64,000 bases of DNA. Origin: Hymenobacter nitidus. Its GTDB lineage: Bacteria > Bacteroidota > Bacteroidia > Cytophagales > Hymenobacteraceae. The stretch spans positions 1 through 64,000 of the forward strand of contig NZ_JAJADQ010000001.1 in the NCBI RefSeq assembly GCF_020447315.1, read 5' to 3'. Positions 27,251 to 35,648 of the stretch are shown in pieces (positions within the stretch are counted from its first letter, which is position 1; each line of letters opens with the position of its first letter). The notes under the pieces are model-generated. The model saw nothing but the letters and a program-made list of their open reading frames with translations, did no database searches and was not told the origin of the DNA. A program made the position numbers and the translations under genes.

Positions 27251-27420
27251 TGTCATCCTGAGCAGAGCGAAGGACCTTCCTCGCCTATCCCACTACTGGT
27301 TTTCCCAACGTGACAAAGCCTTTTACTACTTGCGCAGTAAAAGGCTTTGTCACGTTGAAACAAGCTAATCACATATCAGAGGAAGGTCCTTCATTCCGCT
27401 TCGCTCCACTCAGGATGACA
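27251..27420. repeat. REP-like element, TGTCATCCTGAG family, with nested hairpin
   Basis: Outer arms start TGTCATCCTGAG (27251) and end CTCAGGATGACA (27420), with GCGAAGGACCTTCCTC matching GAGGAAGGTCCTT further in. A perfect 22-bp stem (27306-27327 with 27336-27357) stands in the middle. The element lies between ilvA and leuA. A half copy of a third repeat type (GAGATTCCTCGACAAGCTCGGAATGAC) follows at about 27447-27473. Confidence 0.85.
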
Positions 27421-27487
27421 GATGACGAAGGTTACTACTGCGGTAGAGATTCCTCGACAAGCTCGGAATGACGTTCTCCTAGCTCTA

Positions 27488-28762
27488 CTATACCAACAGG
27501 CTCAGAAAATCCTGCTTGCCGTTCAGGTACTCGTAGGCAAATCCTTCCTCCTGCATGCGCTGCTGGATTCCCTGGATTTCGTGGGGCTTTTTGACTTCGA
27601 TACCGACGAAAACCGGGCCTTTTTCCTTGTTATTCTTCTTGATATACTGGAAGTGAATGATGTCGTCGTCGGGGTGTAGCACGTTATTTACGAAGCGGCG
27701 CAGGGCCCCGGGGCGCTGGTTAAAGGTCACCATAAAGTAGTGCTTCAGGCCCTGGTGGCGCATGGCCCGCTCCTTGATGTCCTCCATGCGGGTGATGTCG
27801 TTGTTGCTACCGCTGAGCACGCACACCACCGTTTTGCCCCGGATTTCGGCGGCAAACTGGCGCAGGGCTGAGATGCTGAGCGTGCCGGCCGGTTCCAATA
27901 CGATACCCTCCTCGTTGTACATACGGAGCAAATCCTCGCACACCTGGCCTTCGGGCACCAGCACCACGTCGTCGAGCAGCTCGCGGCATAGCTCAAACGT
28001 GAGGGCGCCGGGGCACTTCACAGCCGCGCCATCCACAAAGCTTTCGATGTGCTCCAGCGCCTGCCGCTTACCATGCTGAATAGCCTGCTGCATCGACGGG
28101 GCGCCCAGCGGCTGCACGCCGATCAGCTTGGTTTTGGGGCTGAGCTGCCTGAATACGCTGCCTACGCCCGAGGCCAGCCCGCCGCCGCCAATGGGCATGA
28201 ATACGTAGTCAATGGCCTGGGGTGCGGCTTTCAGGATTTCCAGCCCCACCGTGGCCTGACCTTCCACAATGGCCAGATCATCAAACGGGTGGACGAAGGC
28301 GCAGCCCCGCTCGTCGCAGAAGAGCTTAGCGGCCTGAAACGTGTCGTCGAAGGTGTTGCCGGTCAGGATTACTTCGACCTGCTCCTGGCCGAAGAGGCGG
28401 ACTTTGCTCACTTTCTGGGCCGGGGTGTTGGCCGGCATGAAAATATAGCCCTTCAGCCCCAGCAGCTGGCAGGCGTAGGCCACGCCCTGGGCGTGGTTGC
28501 CGGCGCTGGCACACACCACTTCCGGCACATCCTGCTCCCGGGCCAACTGGGAAATCTTGTGGTAGGCGCCCCGTATTTTGTAGGAGCGGACCACCTGCAA
28601 GTCTTCCCGCTTCAGGTATACCGTCGCGCCATAGGTGGCCGAGAGGCCCAAGTTCTGCTGCAGCAGGGTTTCGTAAATCACGCCCTGCAGGGTGTGGGCG
28701 GCCTGCTCCACGTTCTGGAGCAGCACTGCGGGGACTGAAGGAGCTATGGTGTCGCTATGCAT
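27488..28762 (-). CDS. ilvA: Threonine ammonia-lyase (threonine dehydratase), biosynthetic
   Basis: 424 aa. PLP enzyme making 2-oxobutyrate from threonine, the entry to isoleucine. Seen: YLKREDLQVVRSYKIRGAYHKI with the PLP lysine in SYKIRGA (~60), CASAGNHAQGVAYAC, the phosphate-binding glycine loop MPIGGGGLASGVGS, and VLSGSNNDI. One ACT-like regulatory domain covers ~330-424 (KHYFMVTFNQRPGALRRFVNNVL), where E. coli IlvA has two, so isoleucine feedback probably persists in simpler form. Its ATG overlaps the ilvC stop by 8 nt. Confidence 0.95.
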   Translation of the reverse strand: MHSDTIAPSVPAVLLQNVEQAAHTLQGVIYETLLQQNLGLSATYGATVYLKREDLQVVRSYKIRGAYHKISQLAREQDVPEVVCASAGNHAQGVAYACQLLGLKGYIFMPANTPAQKVSKVRLFGQEQVEVILTGNTFDDTFQAAKLFCDERGCAFVHPFDDLAIVEGQATVGLEILKAAPQAIDYVFMPIGGGGLASGVGSVFRQLSPKTKLIGVQPLGAPSMQQAIQHGKRQALEHIESFVDGAAVKCPGALTFELCRELLDDVVLVPEGQVCEDLLRMYNEEGIVLEPAGTLSISALRQFAAEIRGKTVVCVLSGSNNDITRMEDIKERAMRHQGLKHYFMVTFNQRPGALRRFVNNVLHPDDDIIHFQYIKKNNKEKGPVFVGIEVKKPHEIQGIQQRMQEEGFAYEYLNGKQDFLSLLV

Positions 28763-29819
28763 CGGCTTCCTGGGTCTTTTTCAGGGAGCGGAGCTGGCGC
28801 ACGGTGGCACCCGTCTGCCACAGCTCCGAGTCGCGCACTTCCTTCAGTTCCACTTCCAGCTCCTGGCGGTAGTTGGGCGTGGAGCCGCGCTGGATGGTGC
28901 GCTCAGCTTCCTTGCCCGAGGCCACGCTGTCGTACAGCTCATTCAAAACAGGCAGTGTGGCTTCGCGGAAGCGGCCTTTCCAGTCCAGGGCGCCGCGCTG
29001 GGCCGTGACGGAGCAGTTGCTGAACATCCAATCCATGCCGTTTTCGCCCACCAGCGGCACCAGGCTCTGGGTCAGCTCTTCCACGGTTTCGTTGAAGGCC
29101 TCGGAGGGCGAATGGCCGCGCTGGCGCAGCACCTGGTACTGGGCCTCGATGATGCCGGCCAAGGCGCCCATCAGCACGCCCCGCTCCCCGGTGAGGTCGG
29201 AATATACTTCCTTCTTGAAGTCGGTTTCGAACAGATAGCCCGAGCCCACGCCGATACCCAGGGCAATGGCCTTTTCGTAGGCCTCGCCGGTAGCATCCTG
29301 GTACACGGCAAACGAGGAATTCAGCCCACCGCCCTGCAGGTACAGGCGGCGCAGACTCGTGCCGCTGCCCTTGGGCGCCACCAGAATCACATCCACGTCG
29401 GCGGGCGGCAGGATGTTGGTCTGGTCGTTGAAGGTGATGCCGAAGCCGTGGGAGAAATACAGCGTTTTGCCCGGCGTCAGGTGCTGCTTCAGCGTGGGCC
29501 ACAGCGCAATCTGGCCGGCATCGGAGAGCAGGTTGGCAATGATGGTGCCCCGCTCGGCGGCTTCCTCGATGGAAAACAGGGTTTCGCCTTCCACCCAGCC
29601 ATCCTGCAGGGCCTTTTCCCAGGAGGGCGAATCCTGGCGCTGCCCGATGATGACGTTGAAGCCGTTGTCGCGCAGGTTCAGCGCCTGGCCCGGGCCCTGC
29701 ACCCCGTACCCAATCACGGCAATGACTTCGTTCTTCAGGTAGGCCTGGGCCTTGAACAGCGGATACTCGTCGCGGGTGATGACAGTTTCGTCTACGCCGC
29801 CAAAGTTGATGGTTGCCAT
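28755..29819 (-). CDS. ilvC: Ketol-acid reductoisomerase
   Basis: 354 aa from the ATG at 29819 (MATINFGGVDETVITRDEYP); upstream in-frame codons run through a palindromic repeat and are not likely to be protein. NADPH- and Mg-dependent isomero-reduction in valine and isoleucine synthesis. Seen: VIGYGVQGPGQALNLRDNG (nucleotide-binding glycine loop), VILVAPKGSGTSLR, FETDFKKEVYSDLTGERGVLMGALAGIIEAQYQVL with metal-binding Asp/Glu residues, and the C-terminal knotted domain. Coupled to ilvA by an 8-nt overlap. Confidence 0.96.
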   Translation of the reverse strand: MATINFGGVDETVITRDEYPLFKAQAYLKNEVIAVIGYGVQGPGQALNLRDNGFNVIIGQRQDSPSWEKALQDGWVEGETLFSIEEAAERGTIIANLLSDAGQIALWPTLKQHLTPGKTLYFSHGFGITFNDQTNILPPADVDVILVAPKGSGTSLRRLYLQGGGLNSSFAVYQDATGEAYEKAIALGIGVGSGYLFETDFKKEVYSDLTGERGVLMGALAGIIEAQYQVLRQRGHSPSEAFNETVEELTQSLVPLVGENGMDWMFSNCSVTAQRGALDWKGRFREATLPVLNELYDSVASGKEAERTIQRGSTPNYRQELEVELKEVRDSELWQTGATVRQLRSLKKTQEADA

Positions 29820-29873
29820 GATGGTGATTATTGGGGGTTGATGGATGATTGTTAATTTTTTGAGTTTGTTTAG

Positions 29874-29913
29874 CCGACCGTCATTCCGAGCGAAGTCGAG
29901 GAATGACGGTCGG
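29874..29913. repeat. Short palindromic repeat in the ilvN-ilvC gap
   Basis: A perfect 14-bp stem (29874-29887 with 29900-29913) and 12-nt loop. The core GTCATTCCGAG...GAGGAATGAC matches the half copy at ~27447-27473. It lies inside the operon and shows no U-tract. Confidence 0.8.
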
Positions 29914-29938
29914 GGTTGCCGTTCCAACGAAGCCAACT

Positions 29939-30544
29939 TCACATCTCAAACACCTCGTCACGGCGGTTGAGAAACTCGTTTTCCACGACTTCCGAGCCGG
30001 GCTCGGTGCGCTCAAACTCGCGGAGCTTGCGGTTGAACCCGTCACTGTGCTTGATGATGGCAATGCGGGCCGAGCGCACGAATTCGATGAGGCCGTAGGG
30101 CTGCAAAACGGTAATCAGGCGGTCGGTTTCCTCGCGGTGGCCGGTGGTTTCAAACACGGTGTAGTCCTTGCGGATAACCACGGCGCGGGCCCCGAACTCG
30201 CGCAGCAGACGCTCCACGGAGGCTTTTTCGGCAATGATGTCGGTAGGCACTTTGTAGAGCGCCATTTCCTGCCAGATAACCTCCTGGTTGGTGTTGTAGT
30301 AGACCTTGAGCACTTCCACCTGCTTTTCGATCTGCTTGGCAATCTTGCGCACCACCTCTTCCGTCTCGTGAATCACGATGTTGAAGCGGTGAATTCCGTC
30401 GATTTCCGAGGGCGAGGTATTCAGGCTCTCGATGTTGATTTTGCGGCGCGAGAAGATGATGGCAATGCGGTTGAGCAAGCCAATCTGGTTCTCGGTGTAG
30501 GCCGTGATGTTATATTCCTGCCGCTCGATAGGGTGCTCACTCAT
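29939..30544 (-). CDS. ilvN: Acetolactate synthase, small regulatory subunit
   Basis: 201 aa from the ATG at 30544 (MSEHPIERQEYNITAYTENQ). N-terminal ACT domain (~10-85: ITAYTENQIGLLNRIAIIFSRRKINIESLNTSPSEI), then the second regulatory domain (TDIIAEKASVERLLREFGARAVVIRKDYTVFETTGHREET). It activates IlvB and confers valine feedback. The protein is longer than E. coli IlvN and resembles the IlvH type. Placed directly after ilvB, separated by a 116-bp palindromic element. Confidence 0.94.
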   Translation of the reverse strand: MSEHPIERQEYNITAYTENQIGLLNRIAIIFSRRKINIESLNTSPSEIDGIHRFNIVIHETEEVVRKIAKQIEKQVEVLKVYYNTNQEVIWQEMALYKVPTDIIAEKASVERLLREFGARAVVIRKDYTVFETTGHREETDRLITVLQPYGLIEFVRSARIAIIKHSDGFNRKLREFERTEPGSEVVENEFLNRRDEVFEM

Positions 30545-30569
30545 GGCTCTTTTGTTGTTTGATTTGCCC

Positions 30570-30685
30570 GTCATGCTTGATCTGTCGTCCGCTTGCCGAA
30601 GCATCTCTCGCGCTTCGTGGCAGACGTCAGGATTTACCAGCGTGGTAGAGATGCTTCGACAAGCGGACGACAGATCAAGTATGAC
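30570..30685. repeat. Large palindromic element between ilvB and ilvN
   Basis: Arms 30570-30608 and 30647-30685 are 39 nt each and complementary at nearly every position (about two mismatches). The loop is 38 nt. It falls within the ilv operon in the 169-nt gap between genes. It shares its arm sequence with the half copy at 27191. Confidence 0.88.
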
Positions 30686-30713
30686 TGCCTTTTTAATTGC
30701 ACCCGTTCTACCC

Positions 30714-32450
30714 TTAGCGCAGACGGATTTCGCTCACGCTGCAGCCCTGGGGCACCATGGGGAAAATGTTGTTTTCCTTCGTCACCATGACTTCCAGCAA
30801 AAAGGAGCCTGGGTGTTGCAGCATTTCCTGGAGGCTACGGCGTAGTTTACTGCGATCCGCTACCCGCTTGCCGGCAATGCTGTAGCCGCTGGCCACCGTC
30901 ACGTAGTCGGGGCTGCCGATATTGACGAAGGAGTAGCGCCGCTCGTGGAACAGCTCCTGCCACTGGCGCACCATGCCCAGAAACTGGTTGTTGAGAATGA
31001 TAATTTTCACGTCCACGCCGGTTTGCATGATGGTACCCAGCTCCTGAATCGTCATCTGGATGCCCCCGTCGCCGATAATAGCCACCACGGTCCGGTCGGG
31101 GCGGCCAAACTTGGCGCCAATGGCGGCCGGCAAGGCAAAACCCATGGTGCCCAGGCCGCCGCTGGTAATGTTGCTGCGGGCGTGGTTGAAGCGGGCGTAG
31201 CGGCAGGTCACCATCTGGTGCTGGCCCACGTCGGTTACCACGATGGCCTCGCCCTGGGTCAGCTCGTTGAGCTGCTGAACCACCTCGCCCATCGTCAGCT
31301 CCTCGGAAGTCGGAAACAGCTCCTCCTGAATCACGGCGGCTACTTCCTCGGCCCGAAACTGCTCGAAGCGCTGCCGCCACTCCGGGTGGATTCTGGCCTC
31401 GACAAGTTCCGTGAGCAGCGGCAGGGTTTCCTTGCAGTCGCCCCACACCGGCACTGTCGTGGCCACGTTCTTGTCGATTTCGGTCGGGTCAATATCGAGG
31501 TGAATGACCCGGGCCTGCCGGGCGTACTTGTCGAGGCGGCCGGTGACCCGGTCGTCGAAGCGCATGCCGATGGCAATGAGCACGTCGCACTCGTTGGTCA
31601 GCACATTCGGGCCGTAGTTGCCGTGCATGCCGAGCATGCCCACGTTCAGGGGGTGGCCGGTGGGCAGCGCGCCGGCGCCCAAGATGGTCCAGGCGGCCGG
31701 AATGCCACTTTTCTCGATAAAGGCCCGGAACTCAGCCTCGGCCCGGCCTAGGGTGATGCCCTGGCCCCAGAGCACCAACGGGCGCGTGGCCTGGTTGATC
31801 AGCTCCGCCGCCTGCCGAATGTATTCGGGCCGCACGATGGGCGCAGGCCGGTAGCTGCGAATGTGGTGGCAAACTTTGTACTCCGGAAAGTCGCATTGCT
31901 GCAGCTGGGCATTCTTGGTGATGTCAATCAGGACCGGGCCGGGCCGGCCGCTGCGGGCAATGTAGAAGGCCTTGGCCAGCGCCTCGGGCAGCTGACTGGC
32001 CTCCGTCACCTGGAAATTCCACTTGGTAACCGGCGTGGTGATGTTGATAATGTCGGTTTCCTGGAAGGCATCAGTGCCGAGCAGGTGCGCGAAAACCTGC
32101 CCCGTGATGCATACTAGCGGGGTGCTGTCAATCTGCGCGTCGGCCAGGCCAGTTACCAGGTTGGTAGCGCCCGGGCCGCTGGTAGCAAACACGACTCCCA
32201 CCTTGCCCGAAGCCCGCGCATAGCCCTGGGCCGCGTGAATGCCGCCCTGCTCGTGGCGCACCAGCACGTGGTTGAGCTGCCCCGCAAAGTCGTAGAGCGC
32301 GTCGTAAATCGGAATGATGGCCCCGCCGGGATACCCAAAAATCGTATCCACACCCTCCGCCAACAGGGCCCGCAAAGTCATTTCCGCCCCCGACATCGTC
32401 TGGAGAGTGGTTTCCGGTACCAGCTGAGTTGGCTCTGCCTTGGTCAACAT
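30714..32450 (-). CDS. ilvB: Acetolactate synthase, large catalytic subunit
   Basis: 578 aa from the ATG at 32450. ThDP-, Mg- and FAD-dependent condensation of pyruvate with pyruvate or 2-oxobutyrate. Seen: MTLRALLAEGVDTIFGYPGGAIIPIYDAL, the catalytic Glu in HEQGGIHAAQGYARASGK, ATSGPGATNLVTGLADAQ, MLGMHG, GMRFDDRVTG, and the ThDP-Mg motif IIGDGGIQM...EL with ILNNQFLGMVRQWQELF. Codons upstream of 32450 overlap ilvD and do not look like a target peptide. It starts 20 nt after ilvD. Confidence 0.96.
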   Translation of the reverse strand: MLTKAEPTQLVPETTLQTMSGAEMTLRALLAEGVDTIFGYPGGAIIPIYDALYDFAGQLNHVLVRHEQGGIHAAQGYARASGKVGVVFATSGPGATNLVTGLADAQIDSTPLVCITGQVFAHLLGTDAFQETDIINITTPVTKWNFQVTEASQLPEALAKAFYIARSGRPGPVLIDITKNAQLQQCDFPEYKVCHHIRSYRPAPIVRPEYIRQAAELINQATRPLVLWGQGITLGRAEAEFRAFIEKSGIPAAWTILGAGALPTGHPLNVGMLGMHGNYGPNVLTNECDVLIAIGMRFDDRVTGRLDKYARQARVIHLDIDPTEIDKNVATTVPVWGDCKETLPLLTELVEARIHPEWRQRFEQFRAEEVAAVIQEELFPTSEELTMGEVVQQLNELTQGEAIVVTDVGQHQMVTCRYARFNHARSNITSGGLGTMGFALPAAIGAKFGRPDRTVVAIIGDGGIQMTIQELGTIMQTGVDVKIIILNNQFLGMVRQWQELFHERRYSFVNIGSPDYVTVASGYSIAGKRVADRSKLRRSLQEMLQHPGSFLLEVMVTKENNIFPMVPQGCSVSEIRLR

Positions 32451-32470
32451 ACTCGTGCGTTTTGTGTGCT

Positions 32471-34138
32471 TCAGGAATCGGTGATGCACCCGGCGCTGGC
32501 CGAGCCCACAGTGCGGATGTATTTGCGCAGCACCCCGCGCGGCGCATTCACAGCCGGCGGCGTCCACTGGGCCCGGCGGGCCGCTAGTTCGGCCTCATCG
32601 ACTAGCACGCTGATGGTATTATTGGCCGCGTCCAGCACCACTTGGTCGCCGTTCTGGACCAAGGCAATGGGGCCGCCGTCGTAGGCTTCGGGGCTCACGT
32701 GGCCGATAACGAAGCCGTGGGTGCCGCCCGAAAAGCGCCCGTCGGTTACCAGCGCCACCTTGTCGCCCAGCCCGGCCCCGATGATGGCCGAGGTTGGTTT
32801 GAGCATTTCGGGCATGCCCGGCCCGCCCTTGGGCCCTACGTAGCGAATAATGACCACCTGCCCGGGCTGCACCTGGCTCAGGCCTTCGTTCAACGCTTCC
32901 TCGGAGTCGAACACGCTGGCCGGACCTTCGAAGCGGGTGCCTTCCTTGCCGGTGATTTTGGCCACCGCGCCTTCCGGCGCCAGATTGCCGTAGAGAATCT
33001 GAATGTGGCCATCGGCTTTAATGGGGTTGAAAAACGGCCGCAGCAAGTCCTGCTCCTCGCCCAAAGCGGGGATGTCAGCCAGGTTTTCGGCCAGCGTCCG
33101 GCCCGTCACCGTCAGCAGGTCGCCGGTGAGGAGGCCTTCGTTGAGCAGGGTTTTCATCACGGCCGGCACCCCGCCCAGGGCCGACAAATCCTCCATCAGA
33201 TACTTGCCGCTGGGCTTCAGATCGGCCAGCATAGGTACCCGGTTGCTCACGTTCTGGAAGTCCTGCAGCGTGAGCGGCACGCCGGCCGCGTCGGCAATGG
33301 CCAGCAGGTGAATCACGGCGTTGGTGGAGCCGCCCAGGGCCGTGATGAGCACCATGGCGTTTTCGAAGGCTTCACGCACCAGAATGTCGCGGGGCTTGAG
33401 GTCCATTTCCAGCAGCCGCAGCAGATACTCGCCCGTGCGCCGGCACTCCTCATGCTTTTGCTCACTCACGGCCGGCGCCGACGACGAAAACGGCACCGAC
33501 ATCCCCAGCACCTCAGCCGCCGAAGCCATGGTATTGGCCGTGTACATGCCCCCGCAGGCCCCCGGACCGGGGCAGGCGTGCTTGATAATACCGCGGTAGT
33601 CTTCGTCGGAAATGCCGTTTTGCAGCTTTTTGCCGTAGGCTTCGAAGCACGACACGATGTTGAGCTGCTGCCCCTTGAACGAGCCGCCCTTAATCGTGCC
33701 GCCGTACACCATCAGCGCGGGCCGGTTCAGGCGGGCCATAGCCATCAGGGAGCCGGGCATGTTTTTGTCGCAGCCCACCACGCAGGCCAGTGCATCGTAG
33801 TTGTGGGCCCCGGCCATGGCTTCAATGGAATCGGCAATGATTTCGCGCGACACTAGGGAATAGCGCATGCCCGGCGTACCGTTGGTTATTCCATCCGAAA
33901 CCCCAATCGTGTTGAACCGCAGCCCTACCAAGCCCTGGGCCTGCACCCCCGCTTTTACCTGGTCGGCCAACCCGTTCAGGTGCATGTTGCAGGTGTTGCC
34001 GTCGAAGCCGGTGGAGCAGATGCCCACAAAGGGCTTGCGCAAATCAGCTTCCGACAAGCCCGAGCCGATAAGCATGGCCTGGGAGGCTGGCAGGCTGTCG
34101 TCCTGGGTGTAGATGCGGCTATAGAGGTTCAGCGCCAT
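32471..34138 (-). CDS. ilvD: Dihydroxy-acid dehydratase
   Basis: 555 aa. Fe-S enzyme dehydrating dihydroxy acids to 2-oxo acids in valine and isoleucine synthesis. Seen: cluster Cys in SCFEAYG-type and [22 protein letters not shown] segments, [55 protein letters not shown], and [25 protein letters not shown]. Cys, Asp and Ser residues of the IlvD/Edd family are all in place. Second gene of the operon, 76 nt after ilvE. Confidence 0.97.
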   Translation of the reverse strand: MALNLYSRIYTQDDSLPASQAMLIGSGLSEADLRKPFVGICSTGFDGNTCNMHLNGLADQVKAGVQAQGLVGLRFNTIGVSDGITNGTPGMRYSLVSREIIADSIEAMAGAHNYDALACVVGCDKNMPGSLMAMARLNRPALMVYGGTIKGGSFKGQQLNIVSCFEAYGKKLQNGISDEDYRGIIKHACPGPGACGGMYTANTMASAAEVLGMSVPFSSSAPAVSEQKHEECRRTGEYLLRLLEMDLKPRDILVREAFENAMVLITALGGSTNAVIHLLAIADAAGVPLTLQDFQNVSNRVPMLADLKPSGKYLMEDLSALGGVPAVMKTLLNEGLLTGDLLTVTGRTLAENLADIPALGEEQDLLRPFFNPIKADGHIQILYGNLAPEGAVAKITGKEGTRFEGPASVFDSEEALNEGLSQVQPGQVVIIRYVGPKGGPGMPEMLKPTSAIIGAGLGDKVALVTDGRFSGGTHGFVIGHVSPEAYDGGPIALVQNGDQVVLDAANNTISVLVDEAELAARRAQWTPPAVNAPRGVLRKYIRTVGSASAGCITDS

Positions 34139-34214
34139 GGTATTGTAGGGCTCAAGCCTTGGGAAGCAGAGCTTGGACGTAGAAGTGAAAAGGAAAAGGC
34201 CGTCAGAACGGAGG

Positions 34215-35117
34215 CTAGGATCTGACCTCCACCTTCTCGGTTCTGACCTCCTGGCCGGTTACCAAGTCGTGGTAGCGGCTGGCCAGCCGGGCCCCGATGG
34301 TGTCGGCGAAGGGCTTCTCAAACACCACCTCATCAACCGACGACACCCCGATGACCTCGGCGGCCGTACCGGTCATGAAGGCCCCCACGGCGCCCTGCAG
34401 CGCGACCGGCGTGAAGAACTGCTCGTGCACCGTAATGCCCGCCTCACGCGCCAGATCGATGATGGTGTTGCGGGTGATACCGCGCAGGATGCTGCCGGCC
34501 GGCGCGGTGAACAATTCGCCGTTTTTCTCGAAGAAGAAGTTGGCGCCCGGCCCTTCGGCCACGTAGCCGTTCATGTCCAGCAGCAGGGCTTCGTCGTAGC
34601 CGCGGCCCTTGGCTTCGGAGCTGGCAATGATGGAATTGACGTAGTGACCGGCCACTTTGGCCTCAATCGGCACGGCTTTCGGGTTGGGCCGCTCGTAGGG
34701 CGAGATGGTCAGGCGCAGGCTTTGGTCGCCCAGGTACTTGCCCCACTCCCACACGGCCAGCAGCAGATTGCTGGTCGTGGCGTGCTTGAGGCTCATATTG
34801 GGCGTGGCGGCATACACCAGCGGCCGGAGGTAGGCGTCGGTCAGCCCGTTCTTTTCCAGCAGCTGGTAGCTGATCTGGGTCAATTCCTCCACCGAGTACT
34901 CCAGGGGCAAGCCGATGGCCTTACAGGAGTAGTGCAGCCGCTCGTAATGCTCCCGGGCCTTAAAAATCTGGGAGCCCTGGGGGGTATTATAGGCCCGGAT
35001 ACCCTCGAAAACGGCATACCCATAGTGCAGCGACTGGGCGTATACGCCACAAGTGGCCTCACTGGCCGGAACGAATTCACCATCCAGAAAGGCGACGGTG
35101 TTGCTGTTGAAATACAT
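34215..35117 (-). CDS. ilvE: Branched-chain amino-acid aminotransferase
   Basis: 300 aa from the ATG at 35117 ([17 protein letters not shown]). Class IV PLP fold, last step of Val/Ile/Leu synthesis, glutamate as amino donor. Seen: [20 protein letters not shown], the PLP lysine in [13 protein letters not shown] (AKVAGHY), [25 protein letters not shown], and [15 protein letters not shown]. First structural gene of the operon; a leader peptide and terminator lie immediately upstream, so all downstream genes probably answer to branched-chain amino acid supply. Confidence 0.95.
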   Translation of the reverse strand: MYFNSNTVAFLDGEFVPASEATCGVYAQSLHYGYAVFEGIRAYNTPQGSQIFKAREHYERLHYSCKAIGLPLEYSVEELTQISYQLLEKNGLTDAYLRPLVYAATPNMSLKHATTSNLLLAVWEWGKYLGDQSLRLTISPYERPNPKAVPIEAKVAGHYVNSIIASSEAKGRGYDEALLLDMNGYVAEGPGANFFFEKNGELFTAPAGSILRGITRNTIIDLAREAGITVHEQFFTPVALQGAVGAFMTGTAAEVIGVSSVDEVVFEKPFADTIGARLASRYHDLVTGQEVRTEKVEVRS

Positions 35118-35182
35118 AAGAACGGTGGTGTTAAGTGGAAGCAGTGATTGAGTAGAATGATTGAGGAGTAAAAGCAAGCAGT

Positions 35183-35219
35183 AAAAAAGCCTTCCTGAGC
35201 GCGGGGCTTAGAAAGGCTT
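35183..35219 (-). terminator. Attenuator terminator upstream of ilvE
   Basis: On the minus strand AAGCCTTTC (35219-35211) pairs with GGAAGGCTT (35195-35187) over 9 bp with one G-T, loop 15 nt, followed by six Ts (35188-35183). It lies between the leader peptide stop and the ilvE start. The 3' end of the leader coding stretch (GGCGGGCTAAAG) can pair instead with the terminator's 5' arm and loop (CTTTC..AAGCCCCGC), giving a competing antiterminator. Confidence 0.85.
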
Positions 35220-35246
35220 GTTGCTTGGCAATCAAACGCAGTTTCT

Positions 35247-35303
35247 TTAGCCCGCCAGCGGCGGAATAATAATCTGAATGACGAATAGAACGGTAGATTG
35301 CAT
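35247..35303 (-). CDS. Branched-chain amino acid leader peptide (18 aa)
   Basis: ATG at 35303, TAA at 35247; product MQSTVLFVIQIIIPPLAG. Eight of 18 residues are Ile, Val or Leu, with three consecutive Ile codons (ATT ATT ATT at 35273-35265) just before the segment able to form an antiterminator. The frame ends 28 nt before the terminator stem. This is the classic layout for ribosome-mediated attenuation: stalling at Ile/Val/Leu codons when charged tRNA is short would free the antiterminator and let RNA polymerase continue into ilvE. Regulation is inferred; the peptide and hairpin are seen directly. Confidence 0.85.
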   Translation of the reverse strand: MQSTVLFVIQIIIPPLAG

Positions 35304-35648
35304 GGCAACTGACTGGTGCGGCGGGGTTGATGCGGGCAACGAAGCGTAGCTCAACAATCCACTTGGTTTCGTTTACATTGGCGGCCGGTACGCCCGGTTG
35401 TCCGGCAGTATTGCGCTGCTTCCGGTTAGCGTCCTTGCCTGCCTGCCAAACTTTTTGCGGTGATTCCCCAAAGTCAGCAGTGGTTGTAACTTGCCCGGCA
35501 GCGGCTGTTTATTGCCCGAAGCCGCACGCAAGTAGTAGCCTTGCCTTGCGCCACGAAAAACAATGTTTCCCTTAATCACTATTTCCAATTGTGGAGTTCA
35601 ATTCCACAAGGCACTGAAATACAGATTATTACCAAACACCCTACTACA

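Noticed and set aside
27306..27357. Inner 22-bp hairpin as an ilvA terminator
   Set aside because: No U-tract follows on the minus strand; it is better explained as part of the repeat element.
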